This document shows, piece by piece, positions 47,533 through 56,953 of a stretch of 64,000 nt of DNA (positions are counted from its first letter, which is position 1; each line of letters starts with the position of its first letter). The notes beneath the pieces were generated by a model, which did not search any database, was not told the origin of the DNA, and worked only from the letters and a program-made list of their open reading frames with translations. Made by a program: the position numbers and the translations under genes. Source of the stretch: Roseovarius sp. (lineage in GTDB: Bacteria; Pseudomonadota; Alphaproteobacteria; Rhodobacterales; Rhodobacteraceae); assembly GCF_027019125.1 (NCBI RefSeq), contig NZ_JALUXE010000027.1:124001-188000 (forward strand), in the 5' to 3' direction.

Positions 47533-48801
47533 ATGGCGAATAACTCAGGCGGCGACAGCAAGAACACGCTCTATTGCAGCTTTTGCGGCAAAAGCCAGCA
47601 TGAGGTGCGCAAACTGATCGCCGGACCGACCGTGTTCATCTGCGATGAATGCGTCGAGCTTTGCATGGACATCATCCGCGAAGAGACCAAGAGCGCCGGT
47701 ATCAAGTCGAGCGAGGGGATTCCCGCGCCGCGCGATATCTGCAAGGTGCTGGATGATTACGTGATCGGTCAGGCCCGCGCCAAGAAAGTTCTCTCGGTGG
47801 CGGTGCACAACCACTACAAGCGGCTGAACAATTCCGGCAAGAGCGATATAGAGCTCAGCAAATCCAACATTCTGCTGATCGGCCCCACGGGCTGTGGCAA
47901 GACCCTGCTGGCGCAGACGCTGGCGCGAATCCTCGATGTGCCCTTCACAATGGCCGATGCCACCACGCTGACCGAGGCGGGCTATGTGGGCGAGGATGTG
48001 GAGAATATCATCCTCAAGCTGTTGCAGGCCTCTGAGTATAACGTGGAGCGGGCGCAGCGCGGCATCGTCTATATCGACGAGGTCGACAAGATCACGCGCA
48101 AGTCCGAGAATCCCTCGATCACCCGCGACGTGTCGGGCGAGGGCGTGCAGCAGGCGCTCTTGAAGCTGATGGAGGGCACGGTCGCCGCCGTGCCGCCGCA
48201 GGGCGGACGCAAGCATCCGCAGCAGGAATTCCTGCAAGTGGACACGACCAATATTCTCTTCATCTGCGGCGGGGCCTTTGCCGGTCTCGACAAGATCATC
48301 GCGCAGCGCGGCAAGGGCAGCGCCATGGGCTTTGGGGCCGATGTGCGTGACAATGATGCGCGTGGCGTGGGCGAAATCTTTACGGATCTGGAGCCGGAGG
48401 ACCTGCTCAAGTTTGGCCTGATCCCGGAATTCGTGGGTCGTCTGCCGGTCATCGCCACGCTCGAGGACCTCGATGAAGATGCGCTTGTGACGATCCTGAC
48501 CCAGCCCAAGAACGCGCTGGTCAAGCAGTACCAGCGCCTGTTCGAGCTTGAAGGCGCGCAACTGAGCTTTACCGAGGATGCGCTCAAGGCTGTGGCCAAG
48601 CGCGCCATCGCCCGCAAGACCGGTGCGCGCGGCCTGCGCTCGATTCTCGAGGATATTCTGCTCGACACGATGTTCGAGTTGCCGAGCATGTCCCATGTCG
48701 AGGAAGTGCTGGTCAATGAGGAGGCGGTCAATTCCGATGCCGCGCCTTTGATCATCTACGCAGAGAGCAAGGGCAAGAAGGAAGGCGCCAGCGCAGGCTG
48801 A
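47533..48801 (+). CDS. clpX: ATP-dependent Clp protease ATP-binding subunit
   Basis: 422 residues. The N-terminal C4 zinc finger reads [11 protein letters not shown] and CDECVELC. Walker A GPTGCGKT, Walker [11 protein letters not shown] and sensor motifs ([17 protein letters not shown] and GARGLRS) follow. The ring unfolds substrates and passes them to ClpP. It starts 147 bases after the clpP stop with its own leader and ends at a strong hairpin at 48837. Confidence 0.97.
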   Translation: MANNSGGDSKNTLYCSFCGKSQHEVRKLIAGPTVFICDECVELCMDIIREETKSAGIKSSEGIPAPRDICKVLDDYVIGQARAKKVLSVAVHNHYKRLNNSGKSDIELSKSNILLIGPTGCGKTLLAQTLARILDVPFTMADATTLTEAGYVGEDVENIILKLLQASEYNVERAQRGIVYIDEVDKITRKSENPSITRDVSGEGVQQALLKLMEGTVAAVPPQGGRKHPQQEFLQVDTTNILFICGGAFAGLDKIIAQRGKGSAMGFGADVRDNDARGVGEIFTDLEPEDLLKFGLIPEFVGRLPVIATLEDLDEDALVTILTQPKNALVKQYQRLFELEGAQLSFTEDALKAVAKRAIARKTGARGLRSILEDILLDTMFELPSMSHVEEVLVNEEAVNSDAAPLIIYAESKGKKEGASAG

Positions 48802-48836
48802 CCGCGATACCCCGTCCAGTCCTGTCTAAAGAAACG

Positions 48837-48865
48837 GCCCGCAACATCAGGTTGCGGGCTCTTTC
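48837..48865 (+). terminator. Rho-independent terminator after clpX
   Basis: A 9-bp perfect stem (GCCCGCAAC at 48837-48845 with GTTGCGGGC at 48851-48859) around ATCAG is followed by TCTTTC. It lies 36 bases after the clpX stop. Confidence 0.8.
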
Positions 48866-48957
48866 ATTTCGGCTGCATCACGGCCTGCGGTGTTGCGGGC
48901 ACTGGACCTTCGCTGTCAAATCCGCCATATCGGAAACGAATGATGTCGGAGGGTCGA

Positions 48958-49341
48958 ATGGGCATTCTCAACACCTTGCTGCGCGCCGTTACCTGGTGGA
49001 ACGGTCAGACGCTCAACACCCAGATCTATACCTGGCGCAATGGCGTCAAGGTGGGAGAGGATGCGCAGGGCAATGCGTTCTATCGCACCCGTGACGACAA
49101 GCGCCGTTGGGTGATCTTTAATGGCGAGGCCGAGGCGAGCCGGGTTGACCCCGATTGGCACGGCTGGCTGCATCACACCTACAAGGAGCCGCCGACCGAC
49201 AAGCCGCTTGCGCACAAGCCTTGGGAAAAGCCGCATACAGAGAACCTGACCGGCACACCGCTGGCCTATGCGCCTGCCGGGTCCATCCGCCGCGTAGCCC
49301 CCGCAGAGCGACGCGATTACGAGGCGTGGTCGCCGGAATAG
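48958..49341 (+). CDS. NADH:ubiquinone oxidoreductase accessory subunit, NDUFA12 family
   Basis: 127 residues from ATG 48958 with a GGAGGG ribosome site. The family motif [31 protein letters not shown] is plain, with [16 protein letters not shown] after it. In mitochondria NDUFA12 (B17.2) is an accessory subunit of complex I on the matrix arm; alphaproteobacteria carry the same protein outside the nuo operon. It starts a small plus-strand run with mlaD and a DUF2155 gene. Confidence 0.92.
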   Translation: MGILNTLLRAVTWWNGQTLNTQIYTWRNGVKVGEDAQGNAFYRTRDDKRRWVIFNGEAEASRVDPDWHGWLHHTYKEPPTDKPLAHKPWEKPHTENLTGTPLAYAPAGSIRRVAPAERRDYEAWSPE

Positions 49342-49351
49342 GGACGGAAAT

Positions 49352-49813
49352 ATGTCTGAGAGTAAAACCGAGGTTCTGGTCGGCGGTGTCGTATTGGCTG
49401 TTGCGATCGGATTTCTGGTCTATGCGGGCAAGACCACCGGCATGACCACGGGCAGCGCGCGTGAGTATCAGTTGAGCGCGAGCTTTCGCAGCGCCGATGG
49501 CGTGAGCGTGGGCACCGATGTGCGTTTGGCCGGAGTCAAGGTTGGCCGGGTCACGCAGATCGCGCTCGACCCCGAGACCTATCGCGCCAAGACGATCTTT
49601 ACCGTGCAAGAGGGCATAAACGTGCCTGATGACAGCGCTGTTGCGGTCTCTTCCGAGGGGTTGTTGGGTGGCAATTACGTCGAGATCCTGCCGGGCGGGT
49701 CGCCATTCCCGGTCGAGCCGGGCTCGGAGATCGAATTCACCCAAGGGTCGGTCAGCCTTGTGTCTCTGCTGATGAAATTCGTCTCGGGCAGCGACGGAGA
49801 GACAGCGCAATGA
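49352..49813 (+). CDS. mlaD: Outer membrane lipid asymmetry protein MlaD (MCE domain)
   Basis: 153 residues. An N-terminal membrane helix (TEVLVGGVVLAVAIGFLVYAG) anchors it in the inner membrane; the MCE domain follows (LSASFRSADGVSVGTDVRLAGVKVGRV, with LLGGNYVEILPGG near the end). In the Mla system MlaD forms a hexameric ring on the periplasmic face, with MlaF and MlaE, moving phospholipids between the membranes. The other mla genes are not in this window. Its stop overlaps the following DUF2155 start as ATGA. Confidence 0.9.
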   Translation: MSESKTEVLVGGVVLAVAIGFLVYAGKTTGMTTGSAREYQLSASFRSADGVSVGTDVRLAGVKVGRVTQIALDPETYRAKTIFTVQEGINVPDDSAVAVSSEGLLGGNYVEILPGGSPFPVEPGSEIEFTQGSVSLVSLLMKFVSGSDGETAQ

Positions 49814-50169
49814 AGGCGCTCTGGCTCGGTCTTGTGCTCTGCCTCGGGGCGGGGGCGGGAACCGCGCAAGAGGCGGCAACGGTTGCGCAGGGCGCGATTC
49901 TGCGCGGTCTGGACAAGATCAATGGCAGCGCGCAGGATCTTGACCTCGACAATGGGCAATCGGGCGTGTTCGGCTCGCTTTACGTGGTCTTGGGCGAATG
50001 CCGCTATCCGGAGGGCGATCCTGCGGGGGATGCCTTTGCCTATCTCACGATTTCCGAACAGGGCGGCGGTGCGGTGATCTTTTCCGGCTGGATGCTGGCC
50101 TCGTCCCCGGCGCTGAACGCGCTGGAGCATCCGCGCTATGACATCTGGGTCCTGCGCTGCAAGACCTGA
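49810..50169 (+). CDS. DUF2155 domain-containing exported protein
   Basis: 119 residues with a signal peptide (MKALWLGLVLCLGAGAGTAQ, cleavage likely after AGTAQ). The rest contains the DUF2155 pattern ILRGLDKINGSAQDLDL, LGECRYPEGDPAGDAFAYLTI and GWMLASSPALNALEHPRYDIWVLRC, with a conserved Cys pair. Found mostly in alphaproteobacteria beside NDUFA12 and mlaD; the job is unknown. Translation is coupled to mlaD by an ATGA overlap, and the last 34 bases overlap the convergent aat gene. Confidence 0.85.
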   Translation: MKALWLGLVLCLGAGAGTAQEAATVAQGAILRGLDKINGSAQDLDLDNGQSGVFGSLYVVLGECRYPEGDPAGDAFAYLTISEQGGGAVIFSGWMLASSPALNALEHPRYDIWVLRCKT

Positions 50170-50777
50170 CGCGGGTCGGGATCAAACGGTATCCGGGTGA
50201 TGTCGGCCTCATCCTCCATCGCATCCTCCAAAAGCGCGCGATATTGCGTGCGCGGAATTTCCACCGCGCCAAGACGCCCCAGATGCGGCGTGATGAACTG
50301 TGTATCGAAAAGGCGAAATCCGCAGCGGGCGAGATGGTCGGTCAAATGGGCGAGGGCCAGTTTCGATGCATCCGTGCTCCGTGAAAACATGCTTTCGCCA
50401 AAAAAGGCCGCGCCAAGCGCCACGCCATAGACGCCACCCACCAATTGCCCCTCTTGCCAGATTTCGAGCGAATGCCCATGGCCCTGCCGATGCAGGGCCA
50501 GATAGGCGCGATGAATCGGGGGGCTGATCCAGGTATCATCGCGGTCGGCGCAACCGCGCAGCACCGCCTCGAAATCGCTGTCGAGTGTCGCGGTGTAGCG
50601 TCCCTGCCGCATCCGGCGCGCCAGCGAGCGCGAGATATGGAACCCATCAAGCGGAAGAATGCCCCGCCGGTGCGGATCGACCCAGAACACCTCTGGGTCG
50701 TCGCGCCGTTCCGACATGGGGAACACGCCAGAGGCATAGGCCTGTAGCAGCAAAGCGGGGGTCAGGGGTGTCGTCAT
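50136..50777 (-). CDS. aat: Leucyl/phenylalanyl-tRNA--protein transferase
   Basis: 213 residues from ATG 50777. Motifs are ASGVFPMSERRDDPEVFWVDPHRRGI, the start of the aminoacyl-transferase domain, YATLDSDFEAVLRGCADRDDTWISP, and FFGESMFSRSTDASKLALAHL. It attaches Leu or Phe to proteins with an N-terminal Arg or Lys, making substrates for the ClpA/ClpS N-end rule branch. The stop region overlaps the convergent DUF2155 gene by 34 bases. Confidence 0.95.
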   Translation of the reverse strand: MTTPLTPALLLQAYASGVFPMSERRDDPEVFWVDPHRRGILPLDGFHISRSLARRMRQGRYTATLDSDFEAVLRGCADRDDTWISPPIHRAYLALHRQGHGHSLEIWQEGQLVGGVYGVALGAAFFGESMFSRSTDASKLALAHLTDHLARCGFRLFDTQFITPHLGRLGAVEIPRTQYRALLEDAMEDEADITRIPFDPDPRQVLQRRTQMS

Positions 50778-50867
50778 GGGTCTGCGTATTGAGCCGAGAG
50801 CGCTTAAGGGTTTGCTATCTTTTGTCATGTTACAAGACCAAAGGCGATAGAGGCTGATGGATGTGTG

Positions 50868-51554
50868 ATGACGATCATGGGGTATGGGTTCAAACGTCAG
50901 GCGGGCGGTGACGCCACTGGCGGCTTTAACCGGGCGCAGGCGCGACATGCGCTGTTGGTGGATGCTTATCGTCATGCGATCGCTGATTCGACGGTGATGC
51001 TGGTCGGGGCCGGGGATGGCGCATGGTGCTATGCGCTGGCGGCGGCGGGGGCCTTGCAGGTCGTGGGGATCGAAGCGGAGGCCGCTCTGGTCGAGAGGTT
51101 TGGCCGATTGCCCGATGTGGGATTGCGCGAGCGGATCGACCTGCGTTGCGCCGATCCGGTCGAGGAAATCCGATCCGAGGTGCGGGCCGGGCGGCAGTAT
51201 GATGTGGTCATCCTGCTTGATTTGCTCGAACTGGTGGCCGACCTGCACGATCTCTTTGGTCTGATTCGGGAACTGGATCCGCGCCTCGTGGTGGTGGATG
51301 GCCGCTTTGTCGATACTGAGGAGCCGATTCTCTGGATCGACCGCACGCGCGAGGCGGTGGCGGGTCGCGCGCGCCCGGCGCTTGTGCCGGGGCGTGGGGC
51401 GGTTGCGATGGTGGCCTATGACACCGGCTTTGATCTCGACTGGATCGACTGGTCCCAGCTTGATCCCGAGGTGCGGCAGGGGCTGGAGGATTACTATATC
51501 GCAGGCCCCGGAATGCGCGCGAGTTTCACCCTCACACCGGAACACATAGCATGA
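50868..51554 (+). CDS. Divergent SAM-methyltransferase-like protein, function unknown
   Basis: 228 residues, starting MTIMGYGFKRQAGGDATGGF (ATG 50868; GTG 50865 and ATG 50877 are alternatives). A Rossmann-like core is suggested by TVMLVGAGDGAWCYALAAAG and VVGIEAEAALVERF, then DVVILLDLLELVADLHDLFGLIREL, which resembles the class I methyltransferase motifs I, II and IV. The usual GxGxG is altered to GAGDG, and no catalytic residues are recognisable. It may be an inactive methyltransferase fold or an active enzyme of an unknown group. Confidence 0.6.
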   Translation: MTIMGYGFKRQAGGDATGGFNRAQARHALLVDAYRHAIADSTVMLVGAGDGAWCYALAAAGALQVVGIEAEAALVERFGRLPDVGLRERIDLRCADPVEEIRSEVRAGRQYDVVILLDLLELVADLHDLFGLIRELDPRLVVVDGRFVDTEEPILWIDRTREAVAGRARPALVPGRGAVAMVAYDTGFDLDWIDWSQLDPEVRQGLEDYYIAGPGMRASFTLTPEHIA

Positions 51555-51581
51555 CTGCGCGCCTCGGCGGATGAGCCGCGT

Positions 51582-52013
51582 TCAGACCGGGATCATCGAG
51601 CCGGTGAGCAGCGCGATATGCGTCTCGACCCCCTCTTTCAGCGCAAAGACATCAGCCTGCACGATCACCAGGCGACGGCCCGGCTTGATCACCCGGCCAC
51701 GGGCAATCAGGCGCTCGCCCTGCGCCGGGGCCAGAAGATTGATCTTCATCTCGGTGGTCAGCACCTCGGCCTCGTCGGGCATCAGGCTGAGCGCGGCATA
51801 GCCGGCGGCACTGTCGCCAATGGCAAAGGTCAGACCCGCATGGCCAAATCCATGTTGTTGGCGGCTGCCGGGCAGAATAGGCGCCTCGATCTCTGTGCTC
51901 CCGTCGGACAGCGCCACCAGACGCGCCCCCAATGTGGTCATCATCGCCTGCGCAGCAAAGCTGCGGCGGATTTTCTGTTCAATGTCAGGGGACATTTTCC
52001 AAGGCTTTCCCAT
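51582..52013 (-). CDS. PaaI family hotdog-fold thioesterase
   Basis: 143 residues. The hotdog helix carries QQHGFGHAGLTFAIGDSAAGYAAL, with the catalytic Asp (FAIGDSAAG) as in PaaI, and the strands read TTEMKINLLAPAQGERLIARGRV and VIVQADVFAL. It hydrolyses aryl- or acyl-CoA thioesters. It converges on the preceding methyltransferase-like gene and is divergent from the LytTR regulator gene; no clear pathway is indicated. Confidence 0.88.
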   Translation of the reverse strand: MGKPWKMSPDIEQKIRRSFAAQAMMTTLGARLVALSDGSTEIEAPILPGSRQQHGFGHAGLTFAIGDSAAGYAALSLMPDEAEVLTTEMKINLLAPAQGERLIARGRVIKPGRRLVIVQADVFALKEGVETHIALLTGSMIPV

Positions 52014-52085
52014 TGTTTGTGATGTCAGGTCGCGTTGACAGTAAAGTGAACGGCTCTGGCGACGTTAGGTTGGACTGGAGCAATC

Positions 52086-52946
52086 ATGCTGATACATGCA
52101 TGTATAACGGGAACGGGCAAGGGTGGTAAGTTGAACTGGACTGATCTGCGCCAGCATTTTGTGGACACGTTTTCACTGCTGTTCACGTCTGTCACCTTCT
52201 ATGTCTGGGCGGCCACTCTGGTTTTTGCGGTCGTGGCAGGACCTTTCGGCAGCTACGATACCATGAGCTGGCCGGTCCGCACCGTTTATTGGGCGATGGT
52301 GATCACGGCGGCGATTGTGGTCGGCTTTGCTGCGCGGGCGGCCATGCGGGCGCTGCTGGCGGGACGGTATCCGGCCCTCTTTGATCTGGGGGCCAGTTTT
52401 CTTGTCGGGCTGGTCCTCGGTCCGGTGATCTGGCTCTTGCGCGGCTGGATGGATCCGGTGCTGGGCCCCGAGGATTTGAGCGTGCTCAGGATCGAGCTCA
52501 ACTGCTTTCTCATTGCCTGCGGCGTTTTCGTGGTCCGGCGGCAAATCGGGGCCGAGGCCCCCACCAGCTATTGGGCAGAACCAGAGCCAGAGGCACCGGC
52601 GCAAACACGGCTGCATCGGCGGCTGTCCTGCCCCCCCGATGCAGAGATCCATCGCCTCTCGGCCAATAATCACTACGTCGAAGTGGCGACCAGCGCGGGG
52701 GTTGAGACACTGCGCCTGCGTCTTGCGGATGCGATTGAGGAAATGGAGCCGGTGGCGGGCATCTGCACCCATCGGTCGCATTGGGTCGCATTCTCGGCCA
52801 TCAGCGGCACCGAGCGCGAGAGTGGCAGCAAGCTCTTTGTCGTGCTCAAGAATGGCGATCGCGTGCCGGTGAGCCGGAAATACCGCCCCAATCTGGAAGA
52901 TGCGGGTCTGATCGACAGTCTGGACGCGGTGTTTCAGGGGCGCTGA
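52086..52946 (+). CDS. Membrane-anchored LytTR-type DNA-binding regulator
   Basis: 286 residues. The N-terminal half has four predicted membrane helices (about residues 33-53, 65-90, 100-120 and 138-152), the C-terminal half a LytTR DNA-binding domain: AEIHRLSANNHYVEVATSAGVETLRLRLADAI, ICTHRSHWVAFSAI and VPVSRKYRPNLEDAGL. No receiver domain is present, so it is a one-piece membrane regulator, perhaps sensing a membrane signal. Start is ATG 52086 with GGAG six bases upstream; a TTG at 52131 is an alternative. Its last 13 bases overlap the convergent pdeM gene. Confidence 0.8.
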   Translation: MLIHACITGTGKGGKLNWTDLRQHFVDTFSLLFTSVTFYVWAATLVFAVVAGPFGSYDTMSWPVRTVYWAMVITAAIVVGFAARAAMRALLAGRYPALFDLGASFLVGLVLGPVIWLLRGWMDPVLGPEDLSVLRIELNCFLIACGVFVVRRQIGAEAPTSYWAEPEPEAPAQTRLHRRLSCPPDAEIHRLSANNHYVEVATSAGVETLRLRLADAIEEMEPVAGICTHRSHWVAFSAISGTERESGSKLFVVLKNGDRVPVSRKYRPNLEDAGLIDSLDAVFQGR

Positions 52947-53611
52947 ACGCCGCGCGGCATCGGGACGGCATGGGCCATGGCCCCGGTCAGCACCGCCAGG
53001 GCATCGCGCCGCATCAGCCCTGTGAACACCGCATCATCGGACCAGAGCCCGCCGGTATAGGTGCCAAAGGCGGGCAGGATCACCCGGTCGCTGTCGATCA
53101 GAAAGGCGGGGCGGCTGAGGCTTCGCCCCTTGAGCGCGAGGCGCACCTTGGGGTGATAATGCCCCGAGATCTCGCCGCTTTGCCCGGCGCGCGCGATATG
53201 GCGAAACGTGAGCGGGGGTGCTGGCAATTCGGCCATATGCGCGCCGCCAAGGTCGACGGGACCCGGATCATGATTGCCCTCGATCCAGACCCAGCGTCGC
53301 CCGGCCTGCAATTTGGCGATCCACAGCTTTTCCGCGTCGGGCAGGTGACCGGCGGCGGCGCTGTCGTCGAAACTGTCGCCTAGGCAGATCACCGTCGCCG
53401 CCCCGGTGCGGCGCAGGTCGCTCTCCAACCGGGTGAGCGTGTCGCGCGTCTCGTAGGGGGGCAGGGGCGGCTCTCCCATCCGCGCCCGGCGCAGCGCCTT
53501 GCCAAGATGCAGGTCGGAGACGCACAAGAGATTGCGCGCCTCCCAATAGAGCGCGCCCGAGGGAAGCGCCGTCAGCTGCGTTCCGGCGAGGGTGAATTGG
53601 TATCCGTCCAT
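52934..53611 (-). CDS. pdeM: Ligase-associated DNA damage response endonuclease PdeM
   Basis: 225 residues of the calcineurin-like metallophosphoesterase fold. Metal motifs are CVSDLHLGKALR, CLGDSFDD, EGNHDPG and SGHYHPKVRL, which matches PdeM rather than generic phosphoesterases. It belongs to the ligase-associated DNA repair set together with an Lhr-type helicase, encoded 43 bases upstream on the same strand. The ligase and the exonuclease partner are not adjacent in this window. Confidence 0.85.
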   Translation of the reverse strand: MDGYQFTLAGTQLTALPSGALYWEARNLLCVSDLHLGKALRRARMGEPPLPPYETRDTLTRLESDLRRTGAATVICLGDSFDDSAAAGHLPDAEKLWIAKLQAGRRWVWIEGNHDPGPVDLGGAHMAELPAPPLTFRHIARAGQSGEISGHYHPKVRLALKGRSLSRPAFLIDSDRVILPAFGTYTGGLWSDDAVFTGLMRRDALAVLTGAMAHAVPMPRGVQRP

Positions 53612-53653
53612 GCGGCATTGGTGGCGCTTTGCTGGTGAAATGGCAAGGCCACC

Positions 53654-56062
53654 TCAGGGGGCGAGACCGGCCGCCGCAAGGAGCCGCGCGCTTTCTTCGG
53701 CCAAAAGCCGCTCTTGCGCCGCCCCTTCGACCGGCATCCGCCCCGCTTCGAGAAAGAGGGGCGCGGCCAGGGGGCTGACGCGCGCCAGTCGCCGCAGGGT
53801 CACGCGCCCTGCAACGCGCGTCAGCATTTCCTCGATCCGGCCGAAATCCACCAGCCCGCGCATCGCCTCTTGCCGGGTGATGTCGAGGAGAAGGTGCGCT
53901 GGGTCATATTTCACCAGCGTGTCATAGAGAATATCCGACGACATGGTCGCTTGTCGCCCGTTCTTGCGCGCGCCGGGGGTGTTGCGCTGAATGAGACCGG
54001 CAATCATGGCCGAGGCGCGAAAGGTGCGTTTCATCACCGCGTTAGACATGAGCCAGCTGTCCAACCCCGCGCGCAGGGCATCGGGGGCCAGAAGCGGGGC
54101 GGCATCCGTCACCGGCTCCAGCCCCCAGATCAGCGTGGCATAATCGGTGGCGACAAACCCCAGCGGGGCAAGGCCCGTTTCTTCCATCCGCTTGGTCACC
54201 AGGAGGCCCAGCGTCTGCATCGCGTTGCGCCCCGCAAAGCCATAGATGCACAGATGTTCGCGCCCGTCATGGCCAAAGCTCTCTATCAGCAGGCTGTCGG
54301 GCTCTGGCATTTGCGACACATGCCGTTGCAGGTGCAGCCAGTCGCGTACAGGCTCGGGCAGATCAGGCCAGTCGGGGGCTGCCAGTATCTGCAGGATACG
54401 CGCCGAGAGTTGCGTTGAGGTCGCGAATTTGGTGCCCATATAGGTGGCAATCTTGGGCTTGCGCCCGGGATCGCGACTGACCTCCACCACCATCTCGCGC
54501 AGGGATTCAAAGCGCACGATCTGCCCGCCGATGAGAAACGTATCGCCGGGGGTGAGGGTGGCGGCAAAGCCTTCTTCGATCTCGCCCAAGGGCTTGCCGC
54601 CGCGTGCCCGCCGCATCCGGACCTTGAGCGTGTCGGTATCCTGAATGGTGCCGATGTTCATGCGGATGAGGCGGGCAGAGCGCGGATCGCGCAATTGCCA
54701 GTCTCCATCGGCGCGCTGTTGCAGGCGCTGCCATTGGTCATAGGCCCGCAGCGCATAGCCACCCGTGGCGCAGAAATCGAGGCAGGCGTCGAATTCGGCG
54801 CGGCTGAGGGTGGCATAGGCCCCGGCGCCCGTCACCTCTGCAAAGAGGGCATCGGCGTTGAACGGCCCCGCACAGGCGCGGATCAGGATATGCTGGCAGA
54901 GCACGTCGCGCGGCCCCGGCCCGCGCGCCTCGCCATCCAGATCGCGGGCGCGCACGGCGTCCAGTGCGGCGCGACATTCCACCACTTCGAAGCGGTTGGC
55001 GGGCACGAGGAGCGCCTTGGAGGGCGCGTTGTAGCGGTGATTGGCTCGTCCGATCCGCTGGACAAGGCGTTTGACGTTCTTGGGCGCGCCCACCTGAATC
55101 ACCAGATCGACATCGCCCCAATCCAGCCCCAGATCGAGGCTGCCGGTGCAGACCACGGCGCGCAACTCGCCGCGCACCATCGCCGCCTCGACCCGTTCAC
55201 GCTGCACCCGGTCAAGGCTGCCGTGATGGATGCCGATGGGCAGAGCGTCGTCATTGGCGAGCCAGAGGTTGTGAAAGAAGATCTCGGCCTGCGCGCGGGT
55301 GTTGTGGAAAATCAGCGTCGTCTTGTGGCGGCGGACCTGATCCAGCACGGCAGGGATGGCATAGGCGGCCCCGCCCCCGGCCCAGGGGGGCGGCTCTGCG
55401 GTCGCGAGCATGGCGATGTCTGGCTCCGGCCCCGGATCGGCCGAGAGGATCTCGCAAGGGCTGTTGCCATGGGCCATGTACCGCGCAAGGGCAGGCGGGT
55501 CTTCGACGGTGGCCGACAGGCCCACGCGGCGCAGGCCGGGGCAGAGCGCCTGAAGTCGGCTGAGCGCCAGCATGAGCTGATCGCCGCGCTTGCTCTCGGC
55601 GAGGGCATGCACCTCGTCGATCACGACCCGTTTCAGCCCCGCGAAAATGCGCGGCGCATCCTCGTAAGAGGTGAGCAGTGCCAGACTTTCGGGCGTGGTC
55701 AACAGGATATGGGGGGGATCGGCGCGTTGGCGGCGCTTGGTGTGAGAGGAGGTATCGCCGGTGCGATCCTCGATCCGGATGGGCAGGCCCATTTCCGTGA
55801 CCGGCGTGGTCAGGTTGCGCCGGATGTCAGCCGCGAGCGCCTTGAGCGGTGAGATATAGAGCGTGTGCAGCCCGGCGTGATCGCCCGTGGCGAGATCCGC
55901 CAGCGTCGGCAGGAACCCTGCCAGCGTCTTGCCCCCGCCAGTGGGGGCGATGAGCAGCGTGGCAGGATCGTCCGCCCGCGCCAGCATCTCCGCCTGATGC
56001 GGGTGAAGCTGCCAGTTGCGGGCAGAAAACCACGTGGCAAGAGGGGCGGGCAGGGCGCACAT
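53654..56062 (-). CDS. Ligase-associated DEXH-box helicase (Lhr-like)
   Basis: 802 residues. The ATPase core has LIAPTGGGKTLAGFLPTLADL (Walker A), TLYISPLKALA, VVIDEVHALAESKRG (DEVH box), VGLSATVEDP, IGIHHGSLDRVQRE and GRANHRY in the second RecA domain, and then the winged-helix and Lhr-core domains to about residue 800. The family is the helicase of the ligase-associated DNA damage response. It unwinds nucleic acid 3'-to-5' during repair. pdeM follows on the same strand, so the two are co-expressed. Confidence 0.9.
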   Translation of the reverse strand: MCALPAPLATWFSARNWQLHPHQAEMLARADDPATLLIAPTGGGKTLAGFLPTLADLATGDHAGLHTLYISPLKALAADIRRNLTTPVTEMGLPIRIEDRTGDTSSHTKRRQRADPPHILLTTPESLALLTSYEDAPRIFAGLKRVVIDEVHALAESKRGDQLMLALSRLQALCPGLRRVGLSATVEDPPALARYMAHGNSPCEILSADPGPEPDIAMLATAEPPPWAGGGAAYAIPAVLDQVRRHKTTLIFHNTRAQAEIFFHNLWLANDDALPIGIHHGSLDRVQRERVEAAMVRGELRAVVCTGSLDLGLDWGDVDLVIQVGAPKNVKRLVQRIGRANHRYNAPSKALLVPANRFEVVECRAALDAVRARDLDGEARGPGPRDVLCQHILIRACAGPFNADALFAEVTGAGAYATLSRAEFDACLDFCATGGYALRAYDQWQRLQQRADGDWQLRDPRSARLIRMNIGTIQDTDTLKVRMRRARGGKPLGEIEEGFAATLTPGDTFLIGGQIVRFESLREMVVEVSRDPGRKPKIATYMGTKFATSTQLSARILQILAAPDWPDLPEPVRDWLHLQRHVSQMPEPDSLLIESFGHDGREHLCIYGFAGRNAMQTLGLLVTKRMEETGLAPLGFVATDYATLIWGLEPVTDAAPLLAPDALRAGLDSWLMSNAVMKRTFRASAMIAGLIQRNTPGARKNGRQATMSSDILYDTLVKYDPAHLLLDITRQEAMRGLVDFGRIEEMLTRVAGRVTLRRLARVSPLAAPLFLEAGRMPVEGAAQERLLAEESARLLAAAGLAP

Positions 56063-56104
56063 GCCCCCTATCTAGCGGTGGGTCGTGGCAAAGCAAAGCG
56101 CCCG

Positions 56105-56806
56105 CTAGAGCGCTGTTCGGGCCGCCAGGCGCATGTCGATCAACCCCATGATCCGCGCAACGCCCGCCTCGGAACAGTGCCCCGTCAACCCCGCCGCGGC
56201 CTCGGCCAAAACCGCATCTTCGGCGGCGCGGGCCACACTGGCCAGAAACTGCGCGGCATAGCGCAGGATGTCCGGGGTGCGATCATGGCTGAGAAGGCTG
56301 TGCACATGATCGAGATCGTCGCGATAGGCCAGCGGATCGGGATGGATCGTCTCGGCCTGCACCGCGTAGGGGCCAAGAGGCCGCCGGTCGGTGGGCATGT
56401 GGCGCAACACCTCTTGCTGAAAGATGCCAAGGCTCGCCACGGGTTTGAGCAAGAACCCATCGGCCCCGGCGCGCCGCGCGCGCGCCTCTGCCCCGGCATC
56501 CCCGCTTGTGGCGAGGATCACGCCCACGCGCGGCACGGCGCGGGCGAGGTCGGCAATCAGATCCTCGCCCGGACCGTCGGGCAGGCCCAGATCGACGATC
56601 ACCACCGACGGGCGATAGACCTGCAAATGGCGGCGCGCCGAACTCAGGCAATCCGCGCGCCGGACGCGCGCGCCGCTGCGGAGGCACATCAGGCGCAGCG
56701 CCTCTGACGCGTAGCGGCTGTCCTCGACCGCCAGAACGGTCATGCCCATCAGGGGGCGTTGGGCGTTTGGCACGCGCGGGCGCGCAAGGCTGTCAAGATC
56801 GGTCAT
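56105..56806 (-). CDS. Response regulator receiver protein with C-terminal helical domain
   Basis: 233 residues from ATG 56806, chosen because AAGGA lies about eight bases before it (ATGs at 56815 and 56842 are alternatives). The receiver domain (about 20-140) has the phosphoacceptor Asp72 in VVIVDLGLPDGPGED, an acidic pocket in TVLAVEDSRY, and LATSGDAGAEARARRAGADGFLLKP. The remaining 90 residues (AETIHPDPLAYRDDLDHVH onward) are helical with no DNA-binding motif seen, so the output is unclear, possibly a protein partner. No histidine kinase gene lies next to it. Confidence 0.8.
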   Translation of the reverse strand: MTDLDSLARPRVPNAQRPLMGMTVLAVEDSRYASEALRLMCLRSGARVRRADCLSSARRHLQVYRPSVVIVDLGLPDGPGEDLIADLARAVPRVGVILATSGDAGAEARARRAGADGFLLKPVASLGIFQQEVLRHMPTDRRPLGPYAVQAETIHPDPLAYRDDLDHVHSLLSHDRTPDILRYAAQFLASVARAAEDAVLAEAAAGLTGHCSEAGVARIMGLIDMRLAARTAL

Positions 56807-56953
56807 CGGGCGCATCCTTCTGTCACGATATTTCCGCAGCATGGCCCGGGTGTGGTGAACGCAAGGTTAATGCGTGGGTTGCGTCCCCCTGTCGCTTGTC
56901 AGTTCGCGCGTTCATCCCCATAACGGGGGAAATTCATGCAAAAGGATTGCCCC

